The notes under the pieces: model-generated
What the model was told of the DNA's origin: nothing
The model's database searches: none
The model's input: the letters and a program-made list of their open reading frames with translations, nothing else
Made by a program: the position numbers and the translations under genes
Shown: in pieces, positions 28,777-37,518 of the stretch
Numbering within the stretch: position 1 is the stretch's first letter
How the letters are laid out: each line of letters opens with the position of its first letter
NCBI RefSeq assembly: GCF_000482245.1
Contig: NZ_AWNH01000060.1
Location: 62,001-126,000 of the forward strand
Source of the DNA: Leptolyngbya sp. Heron Island J
Lineage (GTDB): Bacteria; Cyanobacteriota; Cyanobacteriia; Phormidesmidales; Phormidesmidaceae
Reading direction: 5' to 3'
Length of the DNA: 64,000 bases

Positions 28777-29541
28777 ATGATGAAACGGCGGCAATTGCTT
28801 CGAAATGCCAGTGCAGCATTCGTCAGCACCCTGGGTCTGGGAATTGCATCTAATTGGCAAGCCTATCAGGCTCAAACAGGGACTTTAAGAATCACGTCAC
28901 TGGGACATATGTGTTTCCAGTTTTCTGGCGGTGGCAAGACCATTTTGACTAACCCGTTCACTCCCGTAGGTTGTACTGAAGGGTATGCTGCTCCAAACTT
29001 GACGGGTGCAGATTTGGTTCTGATTAGTAGTCGACTGTTTGATGAAGGATTTATTCCTGACGGTGTGTCGGTTAATTATTTATTAGATGAACCGGGTGCC
29101 TATGAGGTTAATGGTTTGAGTGTTCAGGGGGTTGGTATGCCCCACGATCGAGAGGGTGGCAGACGATTTGGTACCAATACGGCTTGGCTATGGATGCAGG
29201 CTGGTATCAAAGTTGTTCATTTAGGTGGTGCGGCTGCCCCCATTGATTTAGAAGATCGGATTTTAATTGGTCGACCTGATGTACTACTGGTTCCAGTCGG
29301 GGGTGGACCCAAAGCTTACAATCCCGCTGAAGCAGTTGCGGCGATTGAGAGTTTGCAGCCTAAACTTGTAATTCCGACTCAGTATCGTACCAATGCTGCT
29401 GGTAGTAGCTGTGAATTGGAGGCGGTAGATGCATTTTTAGGCTTGATGGCAGGGACTCCTGTTGAGCGGGTCGGCAGTACGCTAACGGTTCAGAGTAGTG
29501 GTCTGCCAGCTAGCGGAATGCAGATTAAGGTTCTCTCCTAA
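28777..29541 (+). CDS. Metallo-beta-lactamase-fold protein lacking the metal site
   Basis: A 254-residue protein with a likely signal (KRRQLLRNASAAFVSTLGLG, twin-arginine-like) and an MBL-fold body resembling UPF0173-type hydrolases. The normal HxHxDH is replaced: VLISSRLFDE at 81-90 has S85, L87 and E90 where His is expected, with only D89 kept; HLGG at 128-131 has Gly for the bridging Asp, and IPTQY has Q182 for the last His. It is therefore probably not a metal hydrolase. ATG 28777 follows TGAGGAC. It lies 17 bases before pepP and may be co-transcribed. Confidence 0.8.
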   Translation: MMKRRQLLRNASAAFVSTLGLGIASNWQAYQAQTGTLRITSLGHMCFQFSGGGKTILTNPFTPVGCTEGYAAPNLTGADLVLISSRLFDEGFIPDGVSVNYLLDEPGAYEVNGLSVQGVGMPHDREGGRRFGTNTAWLWMQAGIKVVHLGGAAAPIDLEDRILIGRPDVLLVPVGGGPKAYNPAEAVAAIESLQPKLVIPTQYRTNAAGSSCELEAVDAFLGLMAGTPVERVGSTLTVQSSGLPASGMQIKVLS

Positions 29542-29558
29542 ATGGGGCAACGGCTCAC

Positions 29559-30902
29559 ATGTCAATATATCTGGAATATCAACAGCGACGACAGGCTGTA
29601 ATGGCTGCTATTGGTCAAGGCACTGCTATTTTTGGCAGCGCACCGGCTGCAGTAATGCACAACGATGTGGATTATCCATTTCGGCAAAACAGCGACTTTT
29701 TCTATTTGACGGGGTTTAATGAGCCGGATGCGATCGCAATCCTAGCTCCCCACCATGAAGAACATCAGTTTGTACTGTTTGTACGTCCCAAAGACAAGGA
29801 AAAAGAAACCTGGTCCGGTTATCGCACAGGTGTCGAATTAGCTAAAGAACAATACGGTGCTCAAGAAGCTTATCCCATTGAGGAATTAGCCGAGAAGCTA
29901 CCCCAATATGTCGAAAATGCTGACCGGCTCTACTATCACTTTGGTGACGATAATCGGTTGGACCAACATATCTTGACTCTTTGGCAGCGAATATTAGCCA
30001 AATATCCTAAACGCGGACGAGGCCCGGTCGCGATCGAAGATGGACGGTTGTTAATGCAGCAGTTTCGGCGGATTAAGAGTGCTGGCGAATTGAAGCAAAT
30101 GCGTCAGGCGATCGCTATATCGGCTAAAGCTCATAACCATGCCATGGCTATTGCTCAGCCTGGTTGCTATGAATATGAAATCCAGGCAGAAATGGAACAT
30201 ATCTTTCGCCTGGAAGGAGCCCTGGGACCTGCTTATCCATCGATTGTGGCTTCTGGTGCAAATGCTTGCATTTTGCACTACGTCGAAAACAATCGCCAAA
30301 TGCAAACAGAAGATCTCTTGCTGATCGATGCGGGCTGTGCTTATAGCTATTACAACGCTGATATTACCCGTACTTTTCCTGTGGGTGCAGGATTTACTCC
30401 TGAACAACGTATTCTCTATGAATTGGTACTAGAAGCTCAGCTTAAGGCCATTGAGGCTGTTCAACCTGGGCGTCCCTTTAATGATTTTCATGATGCAGCC
30501 ACTCGTGTTATTACTGAGGGCTTGGTCGAGCTAGGACTGCTTAAAGGTAGTGTAGACACGCTCATCGAAGAGAAAAAACACAAGGCCTTTTTTATGCACG
30601 GTACCGGTCATTTTTTGGGGTTGGATGTGCATGACAGCGGTACGCTACGTAACTCTGATAAAACTTGGCAGCCCTTTGCTCCAGGCAATGTGGTGACTGT
30701 TGAGCCAGGTATTTATATTGCTCCAAACTATGAACCCGCCGAAGATCAGCCCGATGTAGATCAACGCTGGCGTGGCATTGGTATTCGGATCGAAGACGAT
30801 GTGTTGGTTACCCAAACAGGCCACGAGGTACTGACAGCCGCTGTTCCCAAAAGCCTGGAGGCTATGGAGTCACGGGAAAGTGCCTTGTTGAGTATGTCTT
30901 GA
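29559..30902 (+). CDS. pepP: Xaa-Pro aminopeptidase
   Basis: Removes N-terminal residues next to proline. The 447 residues show the aminopeptidase P N-terminal domain (FRQNSDFFYLTGFNEPDA) and the C-terminal pita-bread domain with dinuclear metal ligands: Asp in LLIDAGCAY, Asp in YNADITRTFP, His in HGTGHFLGLDVHD, and Glu in VTVEPGIYI and GIRIEDDVL. Cytosolic, no signal. HIP1 sites at 29730 and 30108. Confidence 0.95.
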   Translation: MSIYLEYQQRRQAVMAAIGQGTAIFGSAPAAVMHNDVDYPFRQNSDFFYLTGFNEPDAIAILAPHHEEHQFVLFVRPKDKEKETWSGYRTGVELAKEQYGAQEAYPIEELAEKLPQYVENADRLYYHFGDDNRLDQHILTLWQRILAKYPKRGRGPVAIEDGRLLMQQFRRIKSAGELKQMRQAIAISAKAHNHAMAIAQPGCYEYEIQAEMEHIFRLEGALGPAYPSIVASGANACILHYVENNRQMQTEDLLLIDAGCAYSYYNADITRTFPVGAGFTPEQRILYELVLEAQLKAIEAVQPGRPFNDFHDAATRVITEGLVELGLLKGSVDTLIEEKKHKAFFMHGTGHFLGLDVHDSGTLRNSDKTWQPFAPGNVVTVEPGIYIAPNYEPAEDQPDVDQRWRGIGIRIEDDVLVTQTGHEVLTAAVPKSLEAMESRESALLSMS

Positions 30903-31217
30903 TTGCGTGGCGTCGCGTACTTGTTTTTTTGTACCAATTTAGTTTGATTAGGGTACTCTAACGACGGACTCAGCTCTGTGTTGCTGTGATTAAGACCGGC
31001 AACACTATGGGTAACAGATATACTCCAATGGTTCTTGTCTGAAACCATAAAACTCAGATGAATCAAGGAAGGGGGCATTTTATAAACCGCATAATTTTAA
31101 GATTCAATATCTCCAACATTGTGCAAATGCGGTTACTCTTGTTTTGCGATATCGATCCTAGGTTACCCTAGCCACTTGGTGACTTTGGGATCACTGCTGT
31201 TAAAAGGAACTGAAGCT
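30903..31217 (+). other. Non-coding gap between pepP and the amidase gene
   Basis: No gene seen. A 7-bp stem GTGTTGC (30978-30984)/GCAACAC (30999-31005) is the only structure noted; a T-run near 30923 has only a 4-bp stem around it. The amidase reading frame is open from 31119, but no good start is seen before 31218. Confidence 0.4.
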
Positions 31218-32804
31218 GTGCGTTGGAATCCTTTACTGGCTGGTAAGTTTACTGTCCCCAGAATATCTAGCATGATGTCTGGTGTGATAGGCATTTTGGG
31301 TGCTGTTCTGATTGCTTTGCCGGCTGATGCAGCTACTCTTCAGTTTTGGCGTTTTGATCAGCAGCAAAACCGTCTGACCTTTACCACCGATACTCAGGTA
31401 CGCCCGACGGCCCAACTGATTTTTAACCCAACTCGTTTAGTGATTGATTTGCCGGGTACTCAGGTAACGAGTTCAACTACCCGACAACGTCTCCAAGCAG
31501 GACTAGAGGAGGTGCGCGTTGGTCAACTGGATGAGCAAACAGCCCGAATTGTGATTGAGTTGGCTCCTGGATATACCCTAGATCCGCAGCAGGTCCAGGT
31601 TCGAGGAGAAACCAGTCGTCGTTGGTATGTACAACTACCTGAGCTAATAGCGGCGGATGGAGACCGCCCTAGTCCGTCAACATCGTCTTCTGATAGGGCT
31701 GCTACTCCACAACCCCAGCGGACGACTAACCAGGTGACAGCCGATAATGGTGCAACGCGTGAGCAGGATACTCAAGTGGAGAGTATCGTGGCAACGGCGG
31801 ATGGCTTTTTTATTCGGGTATCAGGTCAAACGCCAGAGGTACGTCTGCGTCGTTCTCGTCGACGTGATCCACAGCGAACAATTACCCTAGAACTATCAGA
31901 TAGTTCTATTGCCCCTGGATTAACATCAGCTTCATTGCCAGACAACCGTTATAGCGTCGAGAGTTGGGAGGTTTCCCAAAGTGATTCAACGGTGCTCATA
32001 ACCATGAGGCTGGGAGACGATAGTCCCGACTGGCAGACGATTGGAACTGAAATTGGCAATAGTCTGCGAGGTGTTTCAGTCCTTCCCGACGGAGTGGCTA
32101 TTCGGGATATCCCTGATAGTGGTGCCAATAGTATTCCAGTTCCAACTGAAACAGTTACTCGTCCTTCAGATCGCTCATCAAATCGAAGACCATTGCCTGA
32201 GAGGTCGACTCCCCCAGTTGAGACGCCTTCTCCTTCTGCGCTACCCCGAGTCCCCCAGGGACGTATTGTCGTTGCGCTTGATCCTGGTCATGGAGGGCGT
32301 GACCCGGGTGCTGTTGGTATCGGTGGTTTGCAAGAAAAGCAGGTGATTTTCCCGATTTCTCAACAGGTAGCTGCGATCCTTCGGGAGCAAGGTATAGAGG
32401 TAGTGATGACTCGTAACAGTGATATTGAGCTAGATCTTGATCCGCGTGTGCAGATTGCTGAGCGGGCTGATGCCGATCTCTTTGTCAGTATCCATGCCAA
32501 TGCTATTAATCTTAGTCGGCCTGATGTGAATGGTTTAGAGACCTACTATTATTCCAGCGCCGGGGCTCGATTTGCTCGTAATGTGCATGATGTTGTGTTG
32601 CAGATAATGGGTATGCGCGATCGCCGTGTGCGGCAGGCTCGTTTCTATGTTCTGCGCCGGACATCAATGCCCGCTATCCTGATTGAGGTCGGGTTTGTTA
32701 CAGGTGCAGAAGATATTCAGAATCTGCGCGATCCAGAATGGCGCAGTCGGATGGCAAATGCGATCGCACGTGGCATTCTAACCCACATCCAACGTGAACT
32801 TTAG
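31218..32804 (+). CDS. N-acetylmuramoyl-L-alanine amidase (AMIN + Amidase_3)
   Basis: Periplasmic cell-wall amidase of the AmiC type, cutting the stem peptide from muramic acid during daughter-cell separation. From GTG 31218 (AAGGAAC upstream) it has about 528 residues: a signal peptide ending near ALPADAA, AMIN-type segments (about 35-130 and again about 190-270), a Pro/Ser-rich linker, and Amidase_3 with Zn ligands in ALDPGHGGRDPG, the Glu of GLQEKQV, FVSIHANA, and the catalytic Glu in ILIEVGFVTG. An alternative ATG at 31119 would add 33 residues before the signal. In filamentous forms AmiC enzymes also drill septal nanopores. Confidence 0.9.
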   Translation: MRWNPLLAGKFTVPRISSMMSGVIGILGAVLIALPADAATLQFWRFDQQQNRLTFTTDTQVRPTAQLIFNPTRLVIDLPGTQVTSSTTRQRLQAGLEEVRVGQLDEQTARIVIELAPGYTLDPQQVQVRGETSRRWYVQLPELIAADGDRPSPSTSSSDRAATPQPQRTTNQVTADNGATREQDTQVESIVATADGFFIRVSGQTPEVRLRRSRRRDPQRTITLELSDSSIAPGLTSASLPDNRYSVESWEVSQSDSTVLITMRLGDDSPDWQTIGTEIGNSLRGVSVLPDGVAIRDIPDSGANSIPVPTETVTRPSDRSSNRRPLPERSTPPVETPSPSALPRVPQGRIVVALDPGHGGRDPGAVGIGGLQEKQVIFPISQQVAAILREQGIEVVMTRNSDIELDLDPRVQIAERADADLFVSIHANAINLSRPDVNGLETYYYSSAGARFARNVHDVVLQIMGMRDRRVRQARFYVLRRTSMPAILIEVGFVTGAEDIQNLRDPEWRSRMANAIARGILTHIQREL

Positions 32805-32853
32805 CTCCTTGAAGCCATTCACCTGGTCTTAACCAATTCTCGTGGCTGATTGA

Positions 32854-33918
32854 TTATTTATGCTCTGGATGTTCAGTCGCTTCACAGGGTTCACCAAGCG
32901 TATTAATTTTACGAATGAGCTGCTGTAAACGGCCAAAATCTCGGTGATTAAACTGAAATACAAGGCGCGGCAGGTCTACAGTTTCATCGCCATGCTCCTC
33001 TGGGAGCGCTTCCGTCATTTCAATTTTGCCAGCAGCTACGATATCACTAAATGTTTGATTTAACTCTTCTAATGCTCCGGAGCGCAGACATGAATTGAGG
33101 CGTAAAACTAATCGTTCATCCACATATCGAATGGAATGAAATACCCGATAGTAGTTTGTAATCTCAGTCCAGGCATCATCAATATTATCGGTAATAACAT
33201 ACAAGCTAGGGTCATCAGGGCTAATTAGACGATTTGCCAGCAGATGCTCTTGTATGTAGGTGTCCCAGCCTTGCCAATAATTACCGCCGGGATGATCAAT
33301 CAATACAATTGGCATTGGCTCTGCCTTACCTGTTTGCACAAGCGTAAGTGACTCAAATGCCTCATCCTGAGTACCAAAACCTCCAGGAAACACTGCAAGC
33401 GCATCACACTCTCTCAAAAAAAACAACTTGCGTGTAAAAAAGTATTTGAATGTGAGTAGCTTCGGATCATTTTCCATAATTGGATTTGATCCTTGCTCAA
33501 AAGGTAGCCGAATGTTTAATCCAAACGAATGCTCAACGCCAGCTCCCTCATTGCCAGCTTCCATGATGCCTGGGCCAGCCCCTGTCATGATCATAAATCC
33601 CTGTTGGGCAGATCGCTGGGCAAATGTTTTAGCTAGCTGATAGTCAGGATGAGCTGCTGGAGTGCGAGCTGAACCAAAAATAGCAATTTTACGAGTATGA
33701 CGATAGGGATAAAAGCCCTGGAACCCCAGTTCCATATCCTGCAAGGTATTGTTCAGAATCTTCCAATCCAGTCGATCAGCCTCCCGTCCAATCATTCTTA
33801 CCAGGGTTTCTAAAATTTGTTGAATCACGGCCCCATGTTCCATAGAGGGCAACTGTGTGACAATTTCAGAAATCTTCTCTTGTAAGTGAGTTGGCAATTT
33901 TGTTGTGGAGGTGACCAT
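32854..33918 (-). CDS. LOG family Rossmann-fold protein
   Basis: A 354-residue protein of the TIGR00730/LOG family. The nucleotide-binding motifs MTGAGPGIMEAGNEGA and PGGFGTQDEAFE (the PGGxGTxxE signature) are intact. Relatives hydrolyse nucleoside monophosphates to base and ribose phosphate (cytokinin activation in plants). The N-terminal 70 and C-terminal 90 residues extend beyond the minimal domain of about 180, typical of the longer bacterial subgroup. Transcribed convergent to the amidase gene. Confidence 0.85.
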   Translation of the reverse strand: MVTSTTKLPTHLQEKISEIVTQLPSMEHGAVIQQILETLVRMIGREADRLDWKILNNTLQDMELGFQGFYPYRHTRKIAIFGSARTPAAHPDYQLAKTFAQRSAQQGFMIMTGAGPGIMEAGNEGAGVEHSFGLNIRLPFEQGSNPIMENDPKLLTFKYFFTRKLFFLRECDALAVFPGGFGTQDEAFESLTLVQTGKAEPMPIVLIDHPGGNYWQGWDTYIQEHLLANRLISPDDPSLYVITDNIDDAWTEITNYYRVFHSIRYVDERLVLRLNSCLRSGALEELNQTFSDIVAAGKIEMTEALPEEHGDETVDLPRLVFQFNHRDFGRLQQLIRKINTLGEPCEATEHPEHK

Positions 33919-34318
33919 AAAACACGAAGTTAGTGAAGATCCTTAATCGCTTCATCTCAGAGCGATGCTCCCCAATTGTATAGCAATGCTTTGAGGCAAC
34001 AGGCCGATATTATCTGCTGTGACTGTTGCAACTTAACAATTAAAAATTTGATGGCTCAATGCTTTTATCTTAGGCCTGATGTAGTCCCAAAGAAGAGACT
34101 CCCCCAACGCTAGAGAGTGCTAGCAGTGTAGCAGGCTGTGTCCGTTTCGCACAGCATCTACCCTGAATGGCCAAATTATTCAAAAAATAATGGTTCCAAC
34201 AGAGTTTGCCGGAACCGCTAAAAATTTCACCTGTTGATTTTTATAGTGACTATCCACAATTTGGCAGCCATTACAAGCTAACCCATCGTTTAGATGAGCG
34301 ACAACCTGGCTTTAATGC
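33919..34318. other. Non-coding region between the LOG gene and trxA
   Basis: 400 bases without a believable gene. It contains the probable trxA terminator (separate entry) and a 6-bp stem GCTGTG (34135-34140)/CACAGC (34150-34155). Confidence 0.4.
34182..34216 (-). terminator. Probable trxA terminator
   Basis: On the minus strand GGTTCC (from 34216) pairs with GGAACC (ending 34192), followed by ATTATTTTTTG. It lies about 100 bases after the trxA stop, so trxA mRNA would have a long 3' end. Confidence 0.6.
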
Positions 34319-34639
34319 CTACAGGTACTTCTCAAGGGTATTTGCCAGTGTCGTCTTGGGTACAGCGCCAACTACCATATCAACCCGTTGACCATCCTTG
34401 AAAATCATCAAAGTTGGAATACTACGAATGCCATACTGGCTGGCAACCTTAGGATTATCGTCCGTATTAACTTTAACAACCTTGACCTTGCCATCGTACT
34501 GTTCAGAAATCTCGTCCACTACGGGGGCAACCATCCGGCAAGGGCCACACCAAGGGGCCCAGAAGTCTACAAGCACCGGTAGCTCGCTTTTGAGAACTTC
34601 TTGTTCGAATGTCGAATCTGTGACTTGTGCGGCTGACAT
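34319..34639 (-). CDS. trxA: Thioredoxin
   Basis: Disulfide reductase linking photosynthetic electron flow or NADPH to target enzymes. From ATG 34639 ([18 protein letters not shown]) it has 106 residues, the standard size, with the active site WCGPC (C31, C34) and the cis-proline in RSIPTLMIF. An upstream in-frame TTG or ATG would add 7 residues and is less likely. The small RNA Yfr1 lies just upstream on the same strand. Confidence 0.96.
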   Translation of the reverse strand: MSAAQVTDSTFEQEVLKSELPVLVDFWAPWCGPCRMVAPVVDEISEQYDGKVKVVKVNTDDNPKVASQYGIRSIPTLMIFKDGQRVDMVVGAVPKTTLANTLEKYL

Positions 34640-34849
34640 CCCTATATTCCTTGTCAACAAATATCAGATTCTTACCATAGCTGATTTTGGTCTGTGCCTC
34701 ATATCAGCATTGGAAAAATCAACCTTAAGAATACCCCTTTATGGCCAATTCCACTGATGCTAAAAGTTGAATCGCTCATTTTTAGGAGCAACTTCAATCC
34801 TCTGAATAAGTTCTATTCAAATAGAAAAAAATACTTAGAGCTGCCCATA

Positions 34850-34924
34850 TAGGAACCGCCTAAACCAAACAGGTTTAGGCGGAGTGTGGTGTGAGGAGTG
34901 AACGGAAACTTCCGTCTCCGCTTT
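34850..34924 (-). ncRNA. yfr1: Small regulatory RNA Yfr1
   Basis: On the minus strand a short 5' hairpin (ACGGA/TCCGT, within 34902-34915) is followed by the unpaired core CACTCCTCACACCACACT and then a perfect 11-bp hairpin (34856-34866 with 34872-34882, loop 5). The ACUCCUCACAC core flanked by two stems is the hallmark of Yfr1, and its known position between guaB and trxA in cyanobacteria is matched. Yfr1 pairs through the core with mRNAs such as outer membrane porins. A TACAAT -10 box lies at 34932-34937. Exact ends are estimated. Confidence 0.88.
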
Positions 34925-34931
34925 CTGTCTC

Positions 34932-34937
34932 ATTGTA
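34932..34937 (-). promoter_or_regulatory. -10 box of yfr1
   Basis: TACAAT on the minus strand, which would place the transcript start near 34924-34925, a few bases before the first Yfr1 stem. No good -35 box is visible at 17 bases. Confidence 0.5.
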
Positions 34938-35141
34938 GGTCAAGTCTCAGCTTTTGCCATCCCCTACACCTAAGGTATGACGAGGATTTTAAGTTTTGTT
35001 TTATTGCGATCGTAAAAAAATAAAAAAATTAGTGACGCAGATCATATTGAGGAGTGATGGCAACTATCATATTGACTAAATCGAACTGCAACATCACAGT
35101 TTTTTTGTAGATAATTTCTTGGTAGAAAATAACAAATAGTA

Positions 35142-35183
35142 TTTAGAAGGTAAGATTTTCTCAAGAAAATCTTACCTTCTAAA
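35142..35183 (-). terminator. 20-bp perfect inverted repeat after guaB
   Basis: TTTAGAAGGTAAGATTTTCT at 35142-35161 is exactly complementary to 35164-35183 with only two bases between. It lies 7 bases beyond the guaB stop on the minus strand. The tail is T-rich (ACTATTTGTTATTTTC) but not a pure U-tract. Most likely the guaB terminator. Confidence 0.65.
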
Positions 35184-35189
35184 CATGAG

Positions 35190-36353
35190 CTATTTACCCA
35201 TACCAAGCTGCTGAGCTTTTTGATACACTTTGCCTTCCGTCAGGAGCGAAGGTGCAATGACCACTTCTACCTGTTGCATGCCCTTGAGATCTTTGGCACC
35301 TAAGGTTCCCATACTTGTTTTCAAAGCGCCGAGTAGATTGTGGGTGCCATCATCAAGCTGAGCTGGACCTCGCAAAATTTGCTGAAGACTACCGGTCGTC
35401 CCTACTTGAATACGTGTACCACGGGGTAGCACAGGACTAGGAGTTGCCATTCCCCAGTGGAATCCCCGCCCAGGTGCTTCGGCTGCCCGAGCAAAGGGAG
35501 AGCCAATCATCACAGCATCGGCACCAGAGGCTATAGACTTGCAGATATCTCCCCCGGTTACCAAGCCGCCATCAGCAATAACGGGTACGTAGCGACCTGT
35601 TTCGTGCTGATAGTCATCTCGGGCGGCTGCGCAGTCAGAGACGGCGGTTGCTTGGGGAACGCCTACGCCCAATACTCCTCGCGATGTACAAGCAGCGCCG
35701 GGGCCAATCCCGACCAATACACCAGATGCGCCAGCCTTCATTAACTCAAGGGTGACTTCGTAGGTAACACAATTTCCCAAAATCACTGGCATGGGCATTT
35801 CTGTGCAGAAATTCGCCAGATCTAGAGGAGATATAGATTCTGGTGAGATGTGGTTTGTAGATACCACTGTCGCTTGAATAAAGACTAGGTCGGCTTGAGC
35901 TTCGGCGACGGTTTTGCCATATTTAGCAGCTCCCATCGGTGTGAGGCTAACCGCTGCGATACCACCCTGGGATTTAATCTCTCCAATACGTTGCTTAATC
36001 AGCTCTGGTTGAACCGGTTGAGCATAGATTTCTTGCATGAGTGGCACAAACTCTGATTTGCCGACAGAAGCAATCCGATCTAAGACTGGATTCGGGTTGT
36101 CGTAACGGGTTTGAATACCTTCCAGGTTGAGAACGCCGAGAGCACCGAGTTTTGCTAGTTCTACCGCCATCTGCACGTCAATTACGCCGTCCATAGCGCT
36201 GGCAATGATAGGGATTTCACGCTCTATATTGCCAAGGGTCCAACGGGTGTCAGCTAATTCGGGATCTAGGGTTTGAGGTCCAGGTACTAATGCGATCTCG
36301 TCAATGCCATAGGCACGCCTTGCTGTTTTGCCACGACCAAGTTGAATGTTCAC
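35190..36353 (-). CDS. guaB: IMP dehydrogenase family protein (GuaB3 type)
   Basis: Oxidises IMP to XMP in guanine nucleotide synthesis. The 387-residue TIM barrel lacks the CBS pair of long IMP dehydrogenases and fits the short GuaB3 group of cyanobacteria and actinobacteria. The catalytic C222 sits in [15 protein letters not shown] and the phosphate-binding loop in [15 protein letters not shown]. Start is GTG with AAGGAG 7 bases upstream. A 12-bp palindrome lies 24 bases upstream. Yfr1 and trxA follow on the same strand. Confidence 0.92.
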   Translation of the reverse strand: MNIQLGRGKTARRAYGIDEIALVPGPQTLDPELADTRWTLGNIEREIPIIASAMDGVIDVQMAVELAKLGALGVLNLEGIQTRYDNPNPVLDRIASVGKSEFVPLMQEIYAQPVQPELIKQRIGEIKSQGGIAAVSLTPMGAAKYGKTVAEAQADLVFIQATVVSTNHISPESISPLDLANFCTEMPMPVILGNCVTYEVTLELMKAGASGVLVGIGPGAACTSRGVLGVGVPQATAVSDCAAARDDYQHETGRYVPVIADGGLVTGGDICKSIASGADAVMIGSPFARAAEAPGRGFHWGMATPSPVLPRGTRIQVGTTGSLQQILRGPAQLDDGTHNLLGALKTSMGTLGAKDLKGMQQVEVVIAPSLLTEGKVYQKAQQLGMGK

Positions 36354-36750
36354 TGATATCTCCTTCCCAAGATCATTAGGCTAGCCTAGCAAAGAAAGAA
36401 ATCGATACTCAATTGTTTGTGGATAGGTCGCTTAGGAATTTGGTTGAGGACGTTTTTCCAGTCATGGAGTAAGTGCTGGTTAATGCTTGACTATGGCAAG
36501 GTCGGGCTATTTGTAGACTTACACTTTCGTAAAATAATAAAGAGCATACATGCTGGTAAATGCTCTAATAGACCAATGTTTAGTGGCTTAGTTAGTAACT
36601 GGATCAGGGTATGCTCAGGCCTAAGCAGATTGTCTGGTAGTGCGACATTACTCATGCTTTCTTATCTAGAACTCTAAGCTTGGTCAAAAATCCATAGAAT
36701 TGCTTCATGGCTATGGTTTAGACTCCTTTCATGAATCATCGACAATCAAC
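36354..36750. other. Non-coding region between divergent guaB and the KtrA-type gene
   Basis: About 400 bases. The plus-strand frame at 36417-36677 has no family likeness and an atypical composition, so I do not call it. A perfect 12-bp palindrome TAGGCTAGCCTA at 36377-36388 is placed close to the guaB start and could be an operator. Confidence 0.4.
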
Positions 36751-37455
36751 GTGAATTTATCGTCACTCAAGTTTTTTAGGAATCTTCGGGCTAACAACCG
36801 TCAGTTTGCGGTGATTGGTTTGGGGCGTTTTGGGCGAGCTGTGTGTCTGACGCTCCATGGTATGGGGTATGAGGTTTTGGGGATTGATGTGGATGAGAAC
36901 CGGGTCGCGCAGGTGCTGACTGATCAAATTGCGGCTCACGCGGTGCAAATGGATTCTACGCAGCCTTCTGCCCTACAAGAGGCTGGTATCCCTGATTTTG
37001 ATACGGTGATTATCGCTATTGGTAACTACATTCAAGAGAGCATTATTACCACTCTCAATGTTAAAGAAGCTGGTGTTGCGAATGTGGTGGCTAAGGCATC
37101 GACTGAAATTCACGGTAAGCTCCTGCGGCGAGTGGGAGCTGATCACGTTGTGTTTCCGGAGTTTGAAATGGGCTGTGAGTTAGCCCGTTCTCTGACGCGT
37201 CCGGGGGTGCTTGATCGATTTGAACTTGATCCCGACCACAGTATCGTCGAGGTGGTTGTGCCGCAGGAGTTTGATGGTAAGACCATTGTGGAACTAGATC
37301 TGCGTAATCACTATGGGCTGACTTTGATGGCTATTAGCAAAGAGAATGCTATGGACAAGTTTGAGATTAACCCTAGCCCAGTAACGCGATTGAGGGCTGG
37401 AACGCTGATGGTAGTTGTAGGCGCTAATAGGGGCATTGATAAGCTGCCAATGTGA
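36751..37455 (+). CDS. K+ uptake regulator, TrkA/KtrA family (RCK protein)
   Basis: Cytosolic regulator of a K+ transporter. About 234 residues: a Rossmann RCK_N domain with FAVIGLGRFGRAVC and an acidic end of strand 2 (GIDVDEN), then a TrkA_C domain from about residue 145 (FELDPDHSIVEVVVP). I chose GTG at 36751 (NLSSLKFFRNLRANNRQF) because the 17 codons before it look unlike the family; the frame is open from ATG 36700. The membrane partner (KtrB) is not in this window, unlike in many ktrAB operons. Confidence 0.85.
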   Translation: MNLSSLKFFRNLRANNRQFAVIGLGRFGRAVCLTLHGMGYEVLGIDVDENRVAQVLTDQIAAHAVQMDSTQPSALQEAGIPDFDTVIIAIGNYIQESIITTLNVKEAGVANVVAKASTEIHGKLLRRVGADHVVFPEFEMGCELARSLTRPGVLDRFELDPDHSIVEVVVPQEFDGKTIVELDLRNHYGLTLMAISKENAMDKFEINPSPVTRLRAGTLMVVVGANRGIDKLPM

Positions 37456-37518
37456 GCGTTATCATGGCGACCTTCTGTCAACATATGTTTGAAGAGATTC
37501 GGTGATGGATGAGGAAAT

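Noticed and set aside
36417-36677. 86-codon plus-strand frame between guaB and the KtrA-type gene
   Set aside because: Composition rich in Trp, Cys and Leu without a family pattern and no ribosome binding site.
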